This document shows, piece after piece, positions 1 to 7,053 of a stretch of DNA of 10,559 nucleotides. The stretch lies in assembly GCA_030673085.1 (NCBI GenBank), contig DAOVFE010000029.1:1-10559 (forward strand). Reading direction: 5' to 3'. This DNA is from Anaerolineales bacterium (GTDB lineage: Bacteria; Chloroflexota; Anaerolineae; Anaerolineales; E44-bin32). Made by a program: the position numbers and the translations under genes. Every line of letters starts with the position of its first letter. Within the stretch, counting starts at the first letter, position 1. Below the pieces are notes generated by a model. The model was not told the origin of the DNA, did no database searches, and saw nothing but the letters and a program-made list of their open reading frames with translations.

Positions 1-2201
1 GTGAGATCGGTATCGGAGGAGTAGACGATGATATCATCGGTCGGGACCGTCAGCTCCTCGGCCACAATCTGGGCCAGGACGGTGTCGGATCCCTGCCCGA
101 GATCGGTCGCGCCCATCAGCAGGTTGAAAGATCCATCGTCGTTCATTTTAATTGAGGCCGCGGCCATATCTAGACCGGCTACTCCACTGCCGTGGATCAT
201 AACCGACATGCCAATACCATGCCTGATAATGGCATCTCCCTGATCACGGTTTGCTTCGCGCTTTGTATAGAAATCAGTTGCTTTCAGGCCAATCGCTACA
301 CACTGCTCCAGGGCGCTGGTCGCCATGGCCTGTTTATACCCCTCACGCCCCTCCCCAAGCTTTTGCGCCATGTGCATCGGCTCATCCACTTTTAGCCAAT
401 TGTCTTTCTTGAAAGCTACGACATCCAGGCCAAGCTTTTCGGCGATCTCTTCCATCAAGACTTCGATGGCAAACTCACACTGCATAGCGCCATAACCGCG
501 ATACGCGCCGGCCGGGGGAGTATTTGTATAAACCACATCGCAGACAAATCGGGAATTTGGGGCATTGTAGAGCGTCAGGCCTTTGAATCCGGCCACCATC
601 TGCACCGTCAGGCCATGAGTGCCATACGCTCCCGTATCGCCAATAAGATAAAGATCAGCCGCTACAACCTTGCCATTCGTCACCCCAATCTTGTAATTGA
701 TGATCTGGAGATGCCGGCAGCGTGAGCTGGTGAATTCCTGACGCCGGGTATATTCCATGCGAACTGGACGTCTGGTAGCTTTGGTGAGCTGCGCACAAAG
801 ATCCTCTAAAATCATTTCTTGCTTATTGCCAAACCCGCCTCCAATGCGAGGCTTAATTACCCGGATCCGCTTTATTGGCAAGTCAATCAAAGGAGCGATC
901 ATACGCCTTACATGAAAAGGCACCTGGGTGCTAGTCCGAATCACCATCCGATCGTCTTCATCCCAATATGTAATACAGACATGCGGCTCAAGATGGGCAT
1001 GCTGCTGTTTGGGTGTGTGGTATTCACCCTCGAAGACGTGCTCGGCTGCGGCAAATGTGCCGTCCACATCGCCAACCTCGGCATCGATATGATAGACAAT
1101 ATTATGCTTGGCGTCGTAGATGCCTTCAGTATCGTCCTCATCATGTATCACCGGCGCGCCGTCCTGCATAGCCTCTTCAGCGCCGATTACTGCCGGCAAA
1201 ACATCATATTCAACATTTATCAAACGTAGCGCCTTCTGGGCCAATTCCGGGGACTCTGCAGCCACAATCGCCACCCGGTCGCCCTCATGCCGAACCTTAT
1301 TATCCAGGCAAACTTGATCATAAGGCAGAGGGTTTGGATAGCTTTGCCCGCCAGATGCATACTTTACCCTGGGCAAATCCTTGTACGTTAGCACTGCATG
1401 AACGCCGGACATCGCCCGTGCTTTGCTGACATCGATATTTATAATCCGGGCGTGGGCATGCGGACTGGTCAATAAGGCGCCATATAACATGCCTTCCATT
1501 TTAATATCGTCGGTGAACACAGCTCGCCCGCATGCCAGCTTTACTCCGTCGACTTTAATTTCTGGTTTGCCAATCACTCGTGTCTTTTCCATTTCCGGAG
1601 GAGTGAAAACCAATTGCGGTAATGGCACTCGACCCCCATCATGCCGATAGAAAGCATCCGGTAAAGTAATATCATTGATATCCTTTGGAAGCTCCTGCTC
1701 CAAAACGACTATGGGGCCGACCGCTTCACCACGCATCATGGCCGCTGCACGATGCACCGCTTCAACTATTCGAACGTAGCCGGTGCATCGACAAAGTACG
1801 CCATCCAGCGCATCCCGAATTTCGTCGTCCGAGGGATTTGGGTTTCGATCGAGCAGCGCCTTCGTACAAAGGATTTCTGCCGGAGTGCAGAATCCACATT
1901 GAATAGCGCCAGTATCGAGAAACGCCTGCTGGATCGGATGCAGCTTGCCATCCTTACTCAATCCTTCAACCGTGGTGATAGCATGGCCGGCAGCTTGAAC
2001 GGCTTGGACTTTGCAGCTTCGCACTGGCTCGCCATCCAGCAGCACAACACAAACGCCACAAGTGCCGTCATCACAGCCCTTCTTCACACTCACGTATCTT
2101 TCGCGCCGAAGCACAGATAATAGAAAAGCCCTCGACTCAACCTGCAAATCTTTATCTTCGCCATTAATTTGCAATCTAATAGAGACCATTTCATCGTTCA
2201 T
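1..2201 (-). CDS. Fused [2Fe-2S] / molybdopterin subunit of a xanthine dehydrogenase-family hydroxylase (partial, C-terminus outside window)
   Basis: One open frame of 733 codons runs from ATG 2201 off the left edge without a stop. Residues 1-150 form the two-cluster ferredoxin part: Cys43, 48, 51 and 63 are the plant-type [2Fe-2S] ligands, and Cys102, 105, 137 and 139 (in QCGFCTP and LCRCTGY) bind the second cluster. After a linker, the molybdopterin part begins near residue 211 (RVIGKPEIKVDG) and shows GGGFGNK near 454, AYRGYG near 566 and LGQGSDT near 701-707. Family members hydroxylate purines, aldehydes or N-heterocycles in the cytoplasm. The catalytic Glu region and about 200 further residues lie outside, so the substrate cannot be called. 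The fused arrangement recalls E. coli XdhD and Desulfovibrio aldehyde oxidoreductase. The start is supported by AAGGGAG at 2212-2218, ten nt upstream, and it lies 2 nt after the stop of the FAD-type subunit, so the two are surely co-transcribed. Confidence 0.93.
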   Translation of the reverse strand, partial: MNDEMVSIRLQINGEDKDLQVESRAFLLSVLRRERYVSVKKGCDDGTCGVCVVLLDGEPVRSCKVQAVQAAGHAITTVEGLSKDGKLHPIQQAFLDTGAIQCGFCTPAEILCTKALLDRNPNPSDDEIRDALDGVLCRCTGYVRIVEAVHRAAAMMRGEAVGPIVVLEQELPKDINDITLPDAFYRHDGGRVPLPQLVFTPPEMEKTRVIGKPEIKVDGVKLACGRAVFTDDIKMEGMLYGALLTSPHAHARIINIDVSKARAMSGVHAVLTYKDLPRVKYASGGQSYPNPLPYDQVCLDNKVRHEGDRVAIVAAESPELAQKALRLINVEYDVLPAVIGAEEAMQDGAPVIHDEDDTEGIYDAKHNIVYHIDAEVGDVDGTFAAAEHVFEGEYHTPKQQHAHLEPHVCITYWDEDDRMVIRTSTQVPFHVRRMIAPLIDLPIKRIRVIKPRIGGGFGNKQEMILEDLCAQLTKATRRPVRMEYTRRQEFTSSRCRHLQIINYKIGVTNGKVVAADLYLIGDTGAYGTHGLTVQMVAGFKGLTLYNAPNSRFVCDVVYTNTPPAGAYRGYGAMQCEFAIEVLMEEIAEKLGLDVVAFKKDNWLKVDEPMHMAQKLGEGREGYKQAMATSALEQCVAIGLKATDFYTKREANRDQGDAIIRHGIGMSVMIHGSGVAGLDMAAASIKMNDDGSFNLLMGATDLGQGSDTVLAQIVAEELTVPTDDIIVYSSDTDL

Positions 2202-2203
2202 GG

Positions 2204-3022
2204 CTAGTCAACTCCCTTCATGCAGGTTTCCAGCGCTCGCCGTGCCACTACTGCAGACATTTCCCTTCGATAATCAGCGCTGCCGCGAAAGTCGCTCACT
2301 GGATTCACCTCCAGCTTGACCTCTTCCGATACTTGCTGGATGAGCTCTTTCGTCAACAACTCGCCTTCCAGAGACCTGGCTGCCTGCGCCAATCCCACAG
2401 GCTCTTTCCAAACGCCGGTAAGCCCAAGCCTTGCCTGCCGGACTCGATTATCTACTAAATCGACTGCCGCAATTGCCGCTACAATCGGCTCATCACCCGG
2501 TGTACGCGCCAAATGAGCCTCTCCTAGAAGACGCCCAGGCATTTCTATAGGCAAACGCAGTGTTACTAATTTGCCGCGCTCGGCTATATTGTGCTGTAAA
2601 TGCTCGCTCAGTATTGATGATCCACCCTCTTCATCTGAAATCACAACCCGAGCCCCGAGCGCCAGCAGAGCGGCGATCCATTGCGGCGCAAGACTTGGTG
2701 AATGAACGACCTGATCAACGGTGACCGTTGTTCGCTCATCCCAACAAATCGATTGGCCAAGTGTCCTATGAAACAGATCTTGGTAGGCCGGCGCATCATA
2801 AATCGCCTGCAGCGAAGCTCGAGCCCCAATAATCAGACTGCTTTCAGCTTCTTCGCCAGCCTTCTCGAGGATTCGAACCTCATTATTTCCGATTGGTTTC
2901 TTCATGACAAGGAACCCCTCCTCCCTAAATTCATCTAAGGGCATTCGACGTCTCCGCCGAACTATTACCCTCATTGCTCCCATCTCTTCAAACAAATGCC
3001 AGTCGAATGATCGCAGAAACAT
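2204..3022 (-). CDS. Divergent FAD-binding-type (medium) subunit of the molybdenum hydroxylase
   Basis: The protein has 272 residues from ATG 3022. Its C-terminal half fits the CO dehydrogenase flavoprotein C-terminal domain, ending in NPVSDFRGSADYRREMSAVV followed by an Arg-Arg helix. The middle (LIIGARASLQAI, then SLAPQWIAALLALGARVVI) aligns by eye with the FAD_binding_5 domain. The usual AGGTDLL loop near the N-terminus is not recognisable, and the usual TIGGNL loop reads TLGQSI, so FAD binding may be weakened or lost. Normally this subunit passes electrons from the [2Fe-2S] clusters to NAD or another acceptor. The start is uncertain: ATG 3022 has no clear ribosome site and an in-frame stop lies just upstream of it, while ATG 2905 (233 residues) has a very strong one. 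The upstream residues look weakly family-like, so the longer form is kept. It is the first gene of the operon. Confidence 0.8.
   Translation of the reverse strand: MFLRSFDWHLFEEMGAMRVIVRRRRRMPLDEFREEGFLVMKKPIGNNEVRILEKAGEEAESSLIIGARASLQAIYDAPAYQDLFHRTLGQSICWDERTTVTVDQVVHSPSLAPQWIAALLALGARVVISDEEGGSSILSEHLQHNIAERGKLVTLRLPIEMPGRLLGEAHLARTPGDEPIVAAIAAVDLVDNRVRQARLGLTGVWKEPVGLAQAARSLEGELLTKELIQQVSEEVKLEVNPVSDFRGSADYRREMSAVVARRALETCMKGVD
2915..2926 (-). promoter_or_regulatory. Strong internal Shine-Dalgarno for an alternative start of the FAD-type subunit
   Basis: On the minus strand this reads AGGGAGGAGGGG and lies 9 nt before an in-frame ATG at 2905. It is the best ribosome site in the operon, while the upstream ATG at 3022 has none. 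Either translation starts at 2905 and the protein is N-terminally short, or two forms are made. The purine run could also simply be coding sequence (Arg-Glu-Glu-Gly). Confidence 0.5.
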
Positions 3023-3367
3023 CAATTAATAGCATAATAATCAAACAGACTGACACACTAATTTTATAATCCATTAATGAGTCCACTGAAAAAGGCAGCC
3101 ACCATCAGGAAAAAAGGGGCATACTTCGCCCACATTCCATGCATACCGTCTTCTCTCTCGCATTTTGGCTTTTTTCAGTGCAGTTATAGTATGATTACTT
3201 AGCTAAAAACAGCACCCAATCCATTCATCCCATTAAAAAGCCATCGTTCTATCCAAATCATCCATTTCCGAGATTCACGGCTATAGCAGAATGTTCAATC
3301 AATCACAATAATGATAAGTTAGAATACGTTGTTTAATTAATTCACAGGTCGGCTACTTGGAGAAGGC
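3023..3367. promoter_or_regulatory. Divergent intergenic region between hydroxylase and ABC exporter operons
   Basis: This 345-bp AT-rich spacer must hold the promoters for both divergent operons. On the minus strand, TATTAT (3039-3034) lies 16 nt after TTAGTG (3061-3056). This is a weak promoter candidate that would start transcription only a few nt before ATG 3022. On the plus strand, TATGAT (3190-3195) lies 19 nt after TTGGCT (3165-3170), also weak. The 97-bp palindromic element at 3084-3180 sits between them. No reading frame with family resemblance was seen. Confidence 0.45.
3084..3180. repeat. 97-bp palindromic element with 10-13 bp terminal inverted repeats
   Basis: The left end CACTGAAAAA (3084-3093) is the exact reverse complement of the right end TTTTTCAGTG (3171-3180). 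Allowing one mismatch, the pairing extends to 13 bp. A small inner hairpin, GGGC (3117-3120) with GCCC (3128-3131), lies inside. The size and structure suit a miniature inverted-repeat element or a large cruciform. No target duplication is visible at the ends and no second copy lies in this window, so mobility is inference. It separates the two divergent operons. Confidence 0.55.
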
Positions 3368-4339
3368 ATGAACGCAATCGAAGTCGAACATCTTCGCCGC
3401 ATTTATGTGACCACTATCGGTGTTATCCGGCGAAGCACCAAGGAAATCGTCGCGGTTGACGATATCTCTTTTCAAATATCACAAGGCGAGCTCTTCGGTT
3501 TGCTAGGACCTAATGGCGCGGGAAAGACCACGACGATTAAGATGCTCACGACCCTGCTTATTCCAACTAGTGGAACCGCTAGAGTATTGGGCAATGATAT
3601 CGTGCGAGATGCTAAACACATCCGCCCGGTTATTGGTTTCATTTTCGGCGGCGAGCGCGGTCTATACTGGCGCTTATCAGCAATCGATAATCTGCGTTAC
3701 TTCTCCAGCCTTTATCACGTTGAACCTGAAGTCAGCAAAAAGCGAATACCTTACTTGCTGGAGCTTGTAGGTTTGAAAGATCGAGGAAACGAAAAGATCG
3801 AAGGCTATTCGCGCGGCATGAAGCAGCGTCTTCATATTGCTCGGGCGCTTCTACATGATCCAAAGGTTCTCTTCCTGGATGAACCAACCCTTGGCCTAGA
3901 CCCGGTTGGAGCGCGTGAAATACGTCAGACTATTAGCGATCTACAAGCTGAAAAAAAGACTATCTTACTGACAACCCACTACATGTTTGAGGCAGATGCC
4001 CTCTGCCAACGAGTAGCGGTAATCAACCATGGCCTTATTGTAGCTTTAGATTCTCCAGAAGGGCTCAAGAAGCAAGTTAAGGATCTATCGGTAATCGAGC
4101 TAGAGGTCTTTGGCATTCCGCAGCGCGTGCTCGGCCAACTTAGATCGATATCCTCAGTCGACGCGGTTTCGATTGAAAACCGTGATCAGAAGCAGCTCTT
4201 GCAGATTCACTCGCCACATGGTTCAGAGGCATTATCCGAGATTATGACTTGCCTTAAAGGGTTACGAGTCGGCAAAGTTGCAGTACGTGAGCCTACGCTC
4301 GAAGATGCATATGTCCGTCTGGTTAGGGATACAAAATGA
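3368..4339 (+). CDS. ABC-2 type exporter ATP-binding protein
   Basis: This 323-residue cytoplasmic ATPase powers the membrane proteins encoded just downstream. Walker A GPNGAGKT is at residues 47-54, the signature YSRGMKQRL at 147-155, Walker B with LFLDEPTLGLDP at 168-179, and the H-loop His at 204. It has the extra C-terminal domain (about 235-323) usual for DrrA/NatA-like exporters of drugs, ions or polysaccharides. The usual Q-loop Gln is not seen: the segment reads VIGFIFGGERGLYWRL (residues 88-103), which recalls the FGQR variant of a related exporter subgroup with the Gln changed. The ATG at 3368 follows GGAGAAGG at 3359-3366. The stop overlaps the next start by 4 nt (ATGA), so the two are translationally coupled. 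The substrate is unknown. Confidence 0.93.
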   Translation: MNAIEVEHLRRIYVTTIGVIRRSTKEIVAVDDISFQISQGELFGLLGPNGAGKTTTIKMLTTLLIPTSGTARVLGNDIVRDAKHIRPVIGFIFGGERGLYWRLSAIDNLRYFSSLYHVEPEVSKKRIPYLLELVGLKDRGNEKIEGYSRGMKQRLHIARALLHDPKVLFLDEPTLGLDPVGAREIRQTISDLQAEKKTILLTTHYMFEADALCQRVAVINHGLIVALDSPEGLKKQVKDLSVIELEVFGIPQRVLGQLRSISSVDAVSIENRDQKQLLQIHSPHGSEALSEIMTCLKGLRVGKVAVREPTLEDAYVRLVRDTK

Positions 4340-5133
4340 TACGAAAAAAATGGTTGCCACCCTTACGGATAATCGGATCCGCATTTGAGATGACGCTCCG
4401 GCAGAATGTATATGATTCGTTTATTATCTTTGGGGTTATAGTGCAGCCAATAATCATCGCCCTTCTAGCGCTATGGATGCTGCAAGATCAGGCTTCGAGT
4501 CAGGCCATTTACGTTATTATTGGAAGTGGCATGACCGGGCTTTGGACCAGCCTATTATTCATCAGTGGCAACAGCCTCAATCAAGAACGCCGGCGCGGTA
4601 CCCTTGAGACCCTGGTCTGCCTTCCTACACCTTTGCCGCTGATTATTTTCGGCAAAAACCTGGCCAATGTGATCCAGTCAATGAGTTCTATGATTGTAAG
4701 CTACAGCCTCGCGACCCTGTTTTTCGGTTTGAGGTTTGAAATATCCTATCCTTGGGCGTTTGTCATCTCGCTGCTGCTGACCGTTTTTTCATTCGTAAGT
4801 TTTGGTCTGATCATATCGCCAATTTTCTTGATGGATCCGGGGATTCAAGGTTGGCAAAACGCGATGGAGTTTCCAGTCTATATCCTGTGTGGCTTCCTCT
4901 TTCCCATTGCGCTGCTGCCAGGATGGACAACCCCATTCAGCTACATTCTGCCGCCATATTGGGCCGCCCGAGCGCTTCACAGCGCCACAACCAAAGGGGC
5001 CAGCCTCAGCGAATTTGCATTGTGCTGGGGTATGATGGTTTTACTGAGCGCGCTTATTGGTTTTATCGCCAATAAGCTGTTCCAACGCGTATTGTACAAA
5101 GTACGCAATGATGGGACCTTGGGCCTCCAATAA
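4336..5133 (+). CDS. ABC-2 type transporter permease (first)
   Basis: This 265-residue integral membrane protein has about six hydrophobic segments, roughly at residues 28-49, 58-77, 100-130, 138-162, 178-195 and 228-247. A cytoplasmic stretch between the second and third, ERRRGTLETL (84-93), is the typical ABC-2 coupling region. The protein ends in a short charged tail with NDGTLGLQ, which resembles the GTLEAI tail of the second permease. It overlaps the ATPase gene by 4 nt, and the pair is expected to form a half of an exporter with the second permease at 5492-6283. No clear terminator follows. The substrate cannot be deduced. Confidence 0.9.
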   Translation: MIRKKWLPPLRIIGSAFEMTLRQNVYDSFIIFGVIVQPIIIALLALWMLQDQASSQAIYVIIGSGMTGLWTSLLFISGNSLNQERRRGTLETLVCLPTPLPLIIFGKNLANVIQSMSSMIVSYSLATLFFGLRFEISYPWAFVISLLLTVFSFVSFGLIISPIFLMDPGIQGWQNAMEFPVYILCGFLFPIALLPGWTTPFSYILPPYWAARALHSATTKGASLSEFALCWGMMVLLSALIGFIANKLFQRVLYKVRNDGTLGLQ

Positions 5134-5303
5134 GCTTGGCTGTTTTGCATATTCATTTAATTGCAGCCTCTCTCTTGCCGAAGGATCTCAATACTCAAGC
5201 AAATACGAGTATCTTCGTGCATGCAAGTGAAATGGCAAATACGAAACAACTGCATCTCGGAATCTTACAGCGCTGGAGATTGCAATTCAAAGGGACCCGG
5301 CAA
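5134..5303. other. Non-coding spacer after first ABC permease
   Basis: These 170 bp show no convincing gene. A short hairpin, ATACTC (5191-5196) with GAGTAT (5207-5212), is flanked by a further CGAAG/CTTCG pairing offset by 7 nt. The 10-mer GCAAATACGA occurs twice (5199-5208 and 5233-5242). No T-tract terminator is seen. The spacer continues directly into the long inverted repeat. Confidence 0.4.
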
Positions 5304-5451
5304 TAAATGACAAAACCCTCAAAATTCCTTTAGGGACATCCCCCATTGCGGGAATTTTGCGTCTTCGGGTGCAGGTTTTGTCATTTGCTTAGAACTATCG
5401 CCCTGCAGTGCCTACGGCCCCGGCCATTTATATTCTGGCCAATCGAATAAA
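5304..5451 (-). repeat. Inverted repeat copy 1 (148 bp), nested-hairpin element
   Basis: This segment is the reverse complement of 9496-9656, with 7 substitutions and one 13-nt gap by hand alignment (about 95% identity over 148 positions). Its outer part (5305-5386) is a palindrome. AAATGACAAAACC (5305-5317) pairs exactly with GGTTTTGTCATTT (5374-5386), and inside it AAAATTCC (5321-5328) pairs with GGAATTTT (5351-5358). The inner part (5387-5451) is a non-palindromic tail facing the second ABC permease. The strand is given as minus so that the other copy is plus. No transposase is encoded. Confidence 0.93.
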
Positions 5452-5475
5452 CAATACTTATTGGGCTCTAAAAAA

Positions 5476-5479
5476 GGAG
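5476..5479 (+). promoter_or_regulatory. Shine-Dalgarno deciding the second permease start
   Basis: The purine run ends in GGAG at 5476-5479, directly before an in-frame ATG at 5480 and 12 nt before another at 5492. The first is too close for normal initiation, so 5492 is favoured although its spacing is a little long. Both lie just outside the repeat. Confidence 0.5.
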
Positions 5480-5491
5480 ATGTTTAAAAGA

Positions 5492-6283
5492 ATGGCAAGC
5501 GATTTGCGACTCTTCCTTCAGGGCGCTCTGCTGTCCTATAAAGCCCTTTTTCGCTGGCTTCGCCCGTCGGCCTATCTGGCAACCAAAATCATCGCCCCGC
5601 TTAACCAGATTCTATTCTTCACGTTTCTAGGCATGTATGCGACCGGCCAGAATAATGCCAGCTTCTATATTATTGGCAACGCAGTGCAAATGGCTGCCAT
5701 CAGCGGTATTTTTGGCGTAACCATGAGTATCGGCGGCGAACGATGGGAAGGAACCCTTCCATATTTATTTGGCGCACCTGCCAACCGGCTCAGTATCTTC
5801 GTCGGTCGGGCTTTCTTCCACGTCATTGATGGCATACTCGGCGTCTTTATCGGCTTCTTACTAGGCATGGTCCTGCTGGGTCTAGATCTTTCCCAAGCTG
5901 ATCTGCCTGCCCTTGGACTGACTATTCTCATTACAACTTTCAGCACTTCGGGGATGGGCCTCTTACTGGGATGCTTGAGTTTGATTACGCGCAATGTTAT
6001 GTTCGTGAACAATGTAGTCTATTTTGGGATGCTTGTTTTTTCAGGCTCCAATCTGCCACTGGACACCCTTCCAACCTGGATGCAGACAATTTCCCAGACG
6101 ATTCCGCTTACTCGTGGTATCGCCTCGGCCCGCGCCTTAATCGACGGAAAGAACTTCGCTTATGTCGCCCCTTTGCTCCTGATCGAAATGCTAATTGGGA
6201 TCATCTACATAACGCTAGGCTTTGCATTGTTCCGTTGGTTTGAGTTCCAGGCTAAACGCAAGGGCACACTTGAGGCAATATAA
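5492..6283 (+). CDS. ABC-2 type transporter permease (second)
   Basis: The protein has 263 residues from ATG 5492 (267 from 5480) and about six hydrophobic segments. The ABC-2 coupling region GGERWEGTLPYL is near residues 81-92, a hydrophobic stretch with VFSGSNLPL near 182-190 precedes the last loop, and the C-terminal tail reads KRKGTLEAI. It is a plausible partner of the first permease in a heterodimeric exporter with the ATPase at 3368. A GTG at 5408 would add 28 residues, but that extension lies largely inside the inverted repeat and has no ribosome site, so it is probably not translated. The gene sits inside the repeat-bounded segment, separated from its partner by the repeat. This may uncouple its expression from the first two genes. 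Confidence 0.88.
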   Translation: MASDLRLFLQGALLSYKALFRWLRPSAYLATKIIAPLNQILFFTFLGMYATGQNNASFYIIGNAVQMAAISGIFGVTMSIGGERWEGTLPYLFGAPANRLSIFVGRAFFHVIDGILGVFIGFLLGMVLLGLDLSQADLPALGLTILITTFSTSGMGLLLGCLSLITRNVMFVNNVVYFGMLVFSGSNLPLDTLPTWMQTISQTIPLTRGIASARALIDGKNFAYVAPLLLIEMLIGIIYITLGFALFRWFEFQAKRKGTLEAI

Positions 6284-6331
6284 CTCGAGAATGGCCGATA
6301 TCCCGATTGAAAGCATTTCCATTCACTCGAG
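6284..6331 (+). terminator. Hairpin directly after the second permease stop
   Basis: CTCGAGAATGG (6284-6294) pairs with CCATT (6319-6323) plus CTCGAG (6326-6331), leaving a 2-nt bulge and a 24-nt loop. It begins at the base after the TAA stop. No T-tract follows, so it is not a classical intrinsic terminator. It could protect the 3' end of the mRNA or assist factor-dependent termination before the hydrogenase promoter. Confidence 0.35.
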
Positions 6332-6472
6332 CTGACATTCGCGCAGCGAGCTTCAATGGCTAGATCATGCCATATTGCTGAAACTCCGGCATTTCTTCCG
6401 CCACAGCGATATTCTTCCCGACTATCCAATGATAATCCTCACTGCATTATGCGTCGTCAGCATCATTTGGTG

Positions 6473-6478
6473 TATAAT
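6473..6478 (+). promoter_or_regulatory. Candidate -10 element of the hydrogenase operon
   Basis: A perfect TATAAT lies 26 nt before the favoured start at 6505, which would give a leader of about 20 nt. The -35 region at the right distance (around 6450-6455, TGCGTC) is poor, so an activator or another sigma factor may be needed. A promoter here would let the hydrogenase genes be expressed apart from the ABC exporter. Confidence 0.45.
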
Positions 6479-6492
6479 TATGCCCGTTGCAT

Positions 6493-6499
6493 AAGGAGG
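6493..6499 (+). promoter_or_regulatory. Consensus Shine-Dalgarno fixing the first hydrogenase gene start
   Basis: AAGGAGG lies 5 nt before ATG 6505. It excludes the upstream in-frame TTG at 6487, which would overlap this ribosome site. Confidence 0.85.
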
Positions 6500-6504
6500 C
6501 CAGA

Positions 6505-7053
6505 ATGCTTTTTGCGCTTCTATCAGCATCAGCTATTTTTTCCGCAATCCAGGCAATACGCTCTAAGCGCCTTATCGAAGCCGCGATCTATCTTGCGGGC
6601 GTCAGCACTATGGTTGCATTAATCTTCTATCTGCTGGGTGCTCACGAAGTTGCGGTCATCGAGCTCTCTGTAGGGGCGGGTCTTGTGACTGTGCTCTTCG
6701 TATTTGCGATAAGTCTCGCCGGCGATGAGCCGATATCTTTTCTTCCGAACTTTCCCAAACCCTTGGCTTTCATTTTTGCCCTCATTCCTGTGACAATCAT
6801 CGGCCTACAGCTTTTCTCTTTAACTGGCGTCTCTATGCCATTTATTGAATCGTCTTTTAATGAGATATTATGGCAGGAGCGCGGGCCTGATGTTCTGGTT
6901 CAAGTTGTTCTGATCTTCTGTGGCGTCCTGGGGATGCTGGGCATCTTATCGACCACGGATGTATCCACCAAGAAAAAATCGGGGCTGCCAATAGCCAATC
7001 CGCCGAATTCTGCCAAATCAATAGACCACATAGAAGCTAAGGAGAACCAATGA
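6505..7053 (+). CDS. Fused MbhD/MbhE-like (NuoJ-related) membrane subunit of a group 4 hydrogenase-type complex
   Basis: This is a 182-residue membrane protein. Residues 1-72 carry two or three helices and the stretch LLGAHEVAVIELSVGAGLVT (43-62), which resembles the DUF4040/MbhD motif with its conserved Glu (Glu53). After a Pro-rich link and another helix (about 86-107), residues 125-150 (ERGPDVLVQVVLIFCGVLGM and following) resemble MbhE. The tail from about 153 is polar, with Lys-rich and Pro-rich stretches. In MBH and Mrp complexes these subunits belong to the ion-translocating membrane arm. The start follows AAGGAGG, and the stop overlaps the next start by 4 nt. The MbhD/E assignment is by eye; NuoJ-like is the broader alternative. 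Confidence 0.78.
   Translation: MLFALLSASAIFSAIQAIRSKRLIEAAIYLAGVSTMVALIFYLLGAHEVAVIELSVGAGLVTVLFVFAISLAGDEPISFLPNFPKPLAFIFALIPVTIIGLQLFSLTGVSMPFIESSFNEILWQERGPDVLVQVVLIFCGVLGMLGILSTTDVSTKKKSGLPIANPPNSAKSIDHIEAKENQ

Noticed and set aside
28..2319. Plus-strand reading frames of 65-136 codons
   Set aside because: They lie opposite the continuous minus-strand hydroxylase genes, which have clear cofactor motifs; the plus-strand products show no family resemblance.
5199..5242. CRISPR-like or iteron repeats (GCAAATACGA twice)
   Set aside because: Only two 10-bp copies with no regular array; too little to support an array or origin.
5305..5386. Intrinsic terminator in repeat copy 1
   Set aside because: The hairpin is long and AT-rich at its base and is not followed by a T-tract on either strand.
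5301..5455. CAAT target-site duplication around repeat copy 1
   Set aside because: Only 4 nt match, one of them within the repeat itself, and copy 2 has no comparable duplication, so chance is likely.
5408..5491. GTG start adding 28 residues to the second permease
   Set aside because: It lies inside the inverted repeat, lacks a ribosome site, and ATG codons near a GGAG occur further downstream.
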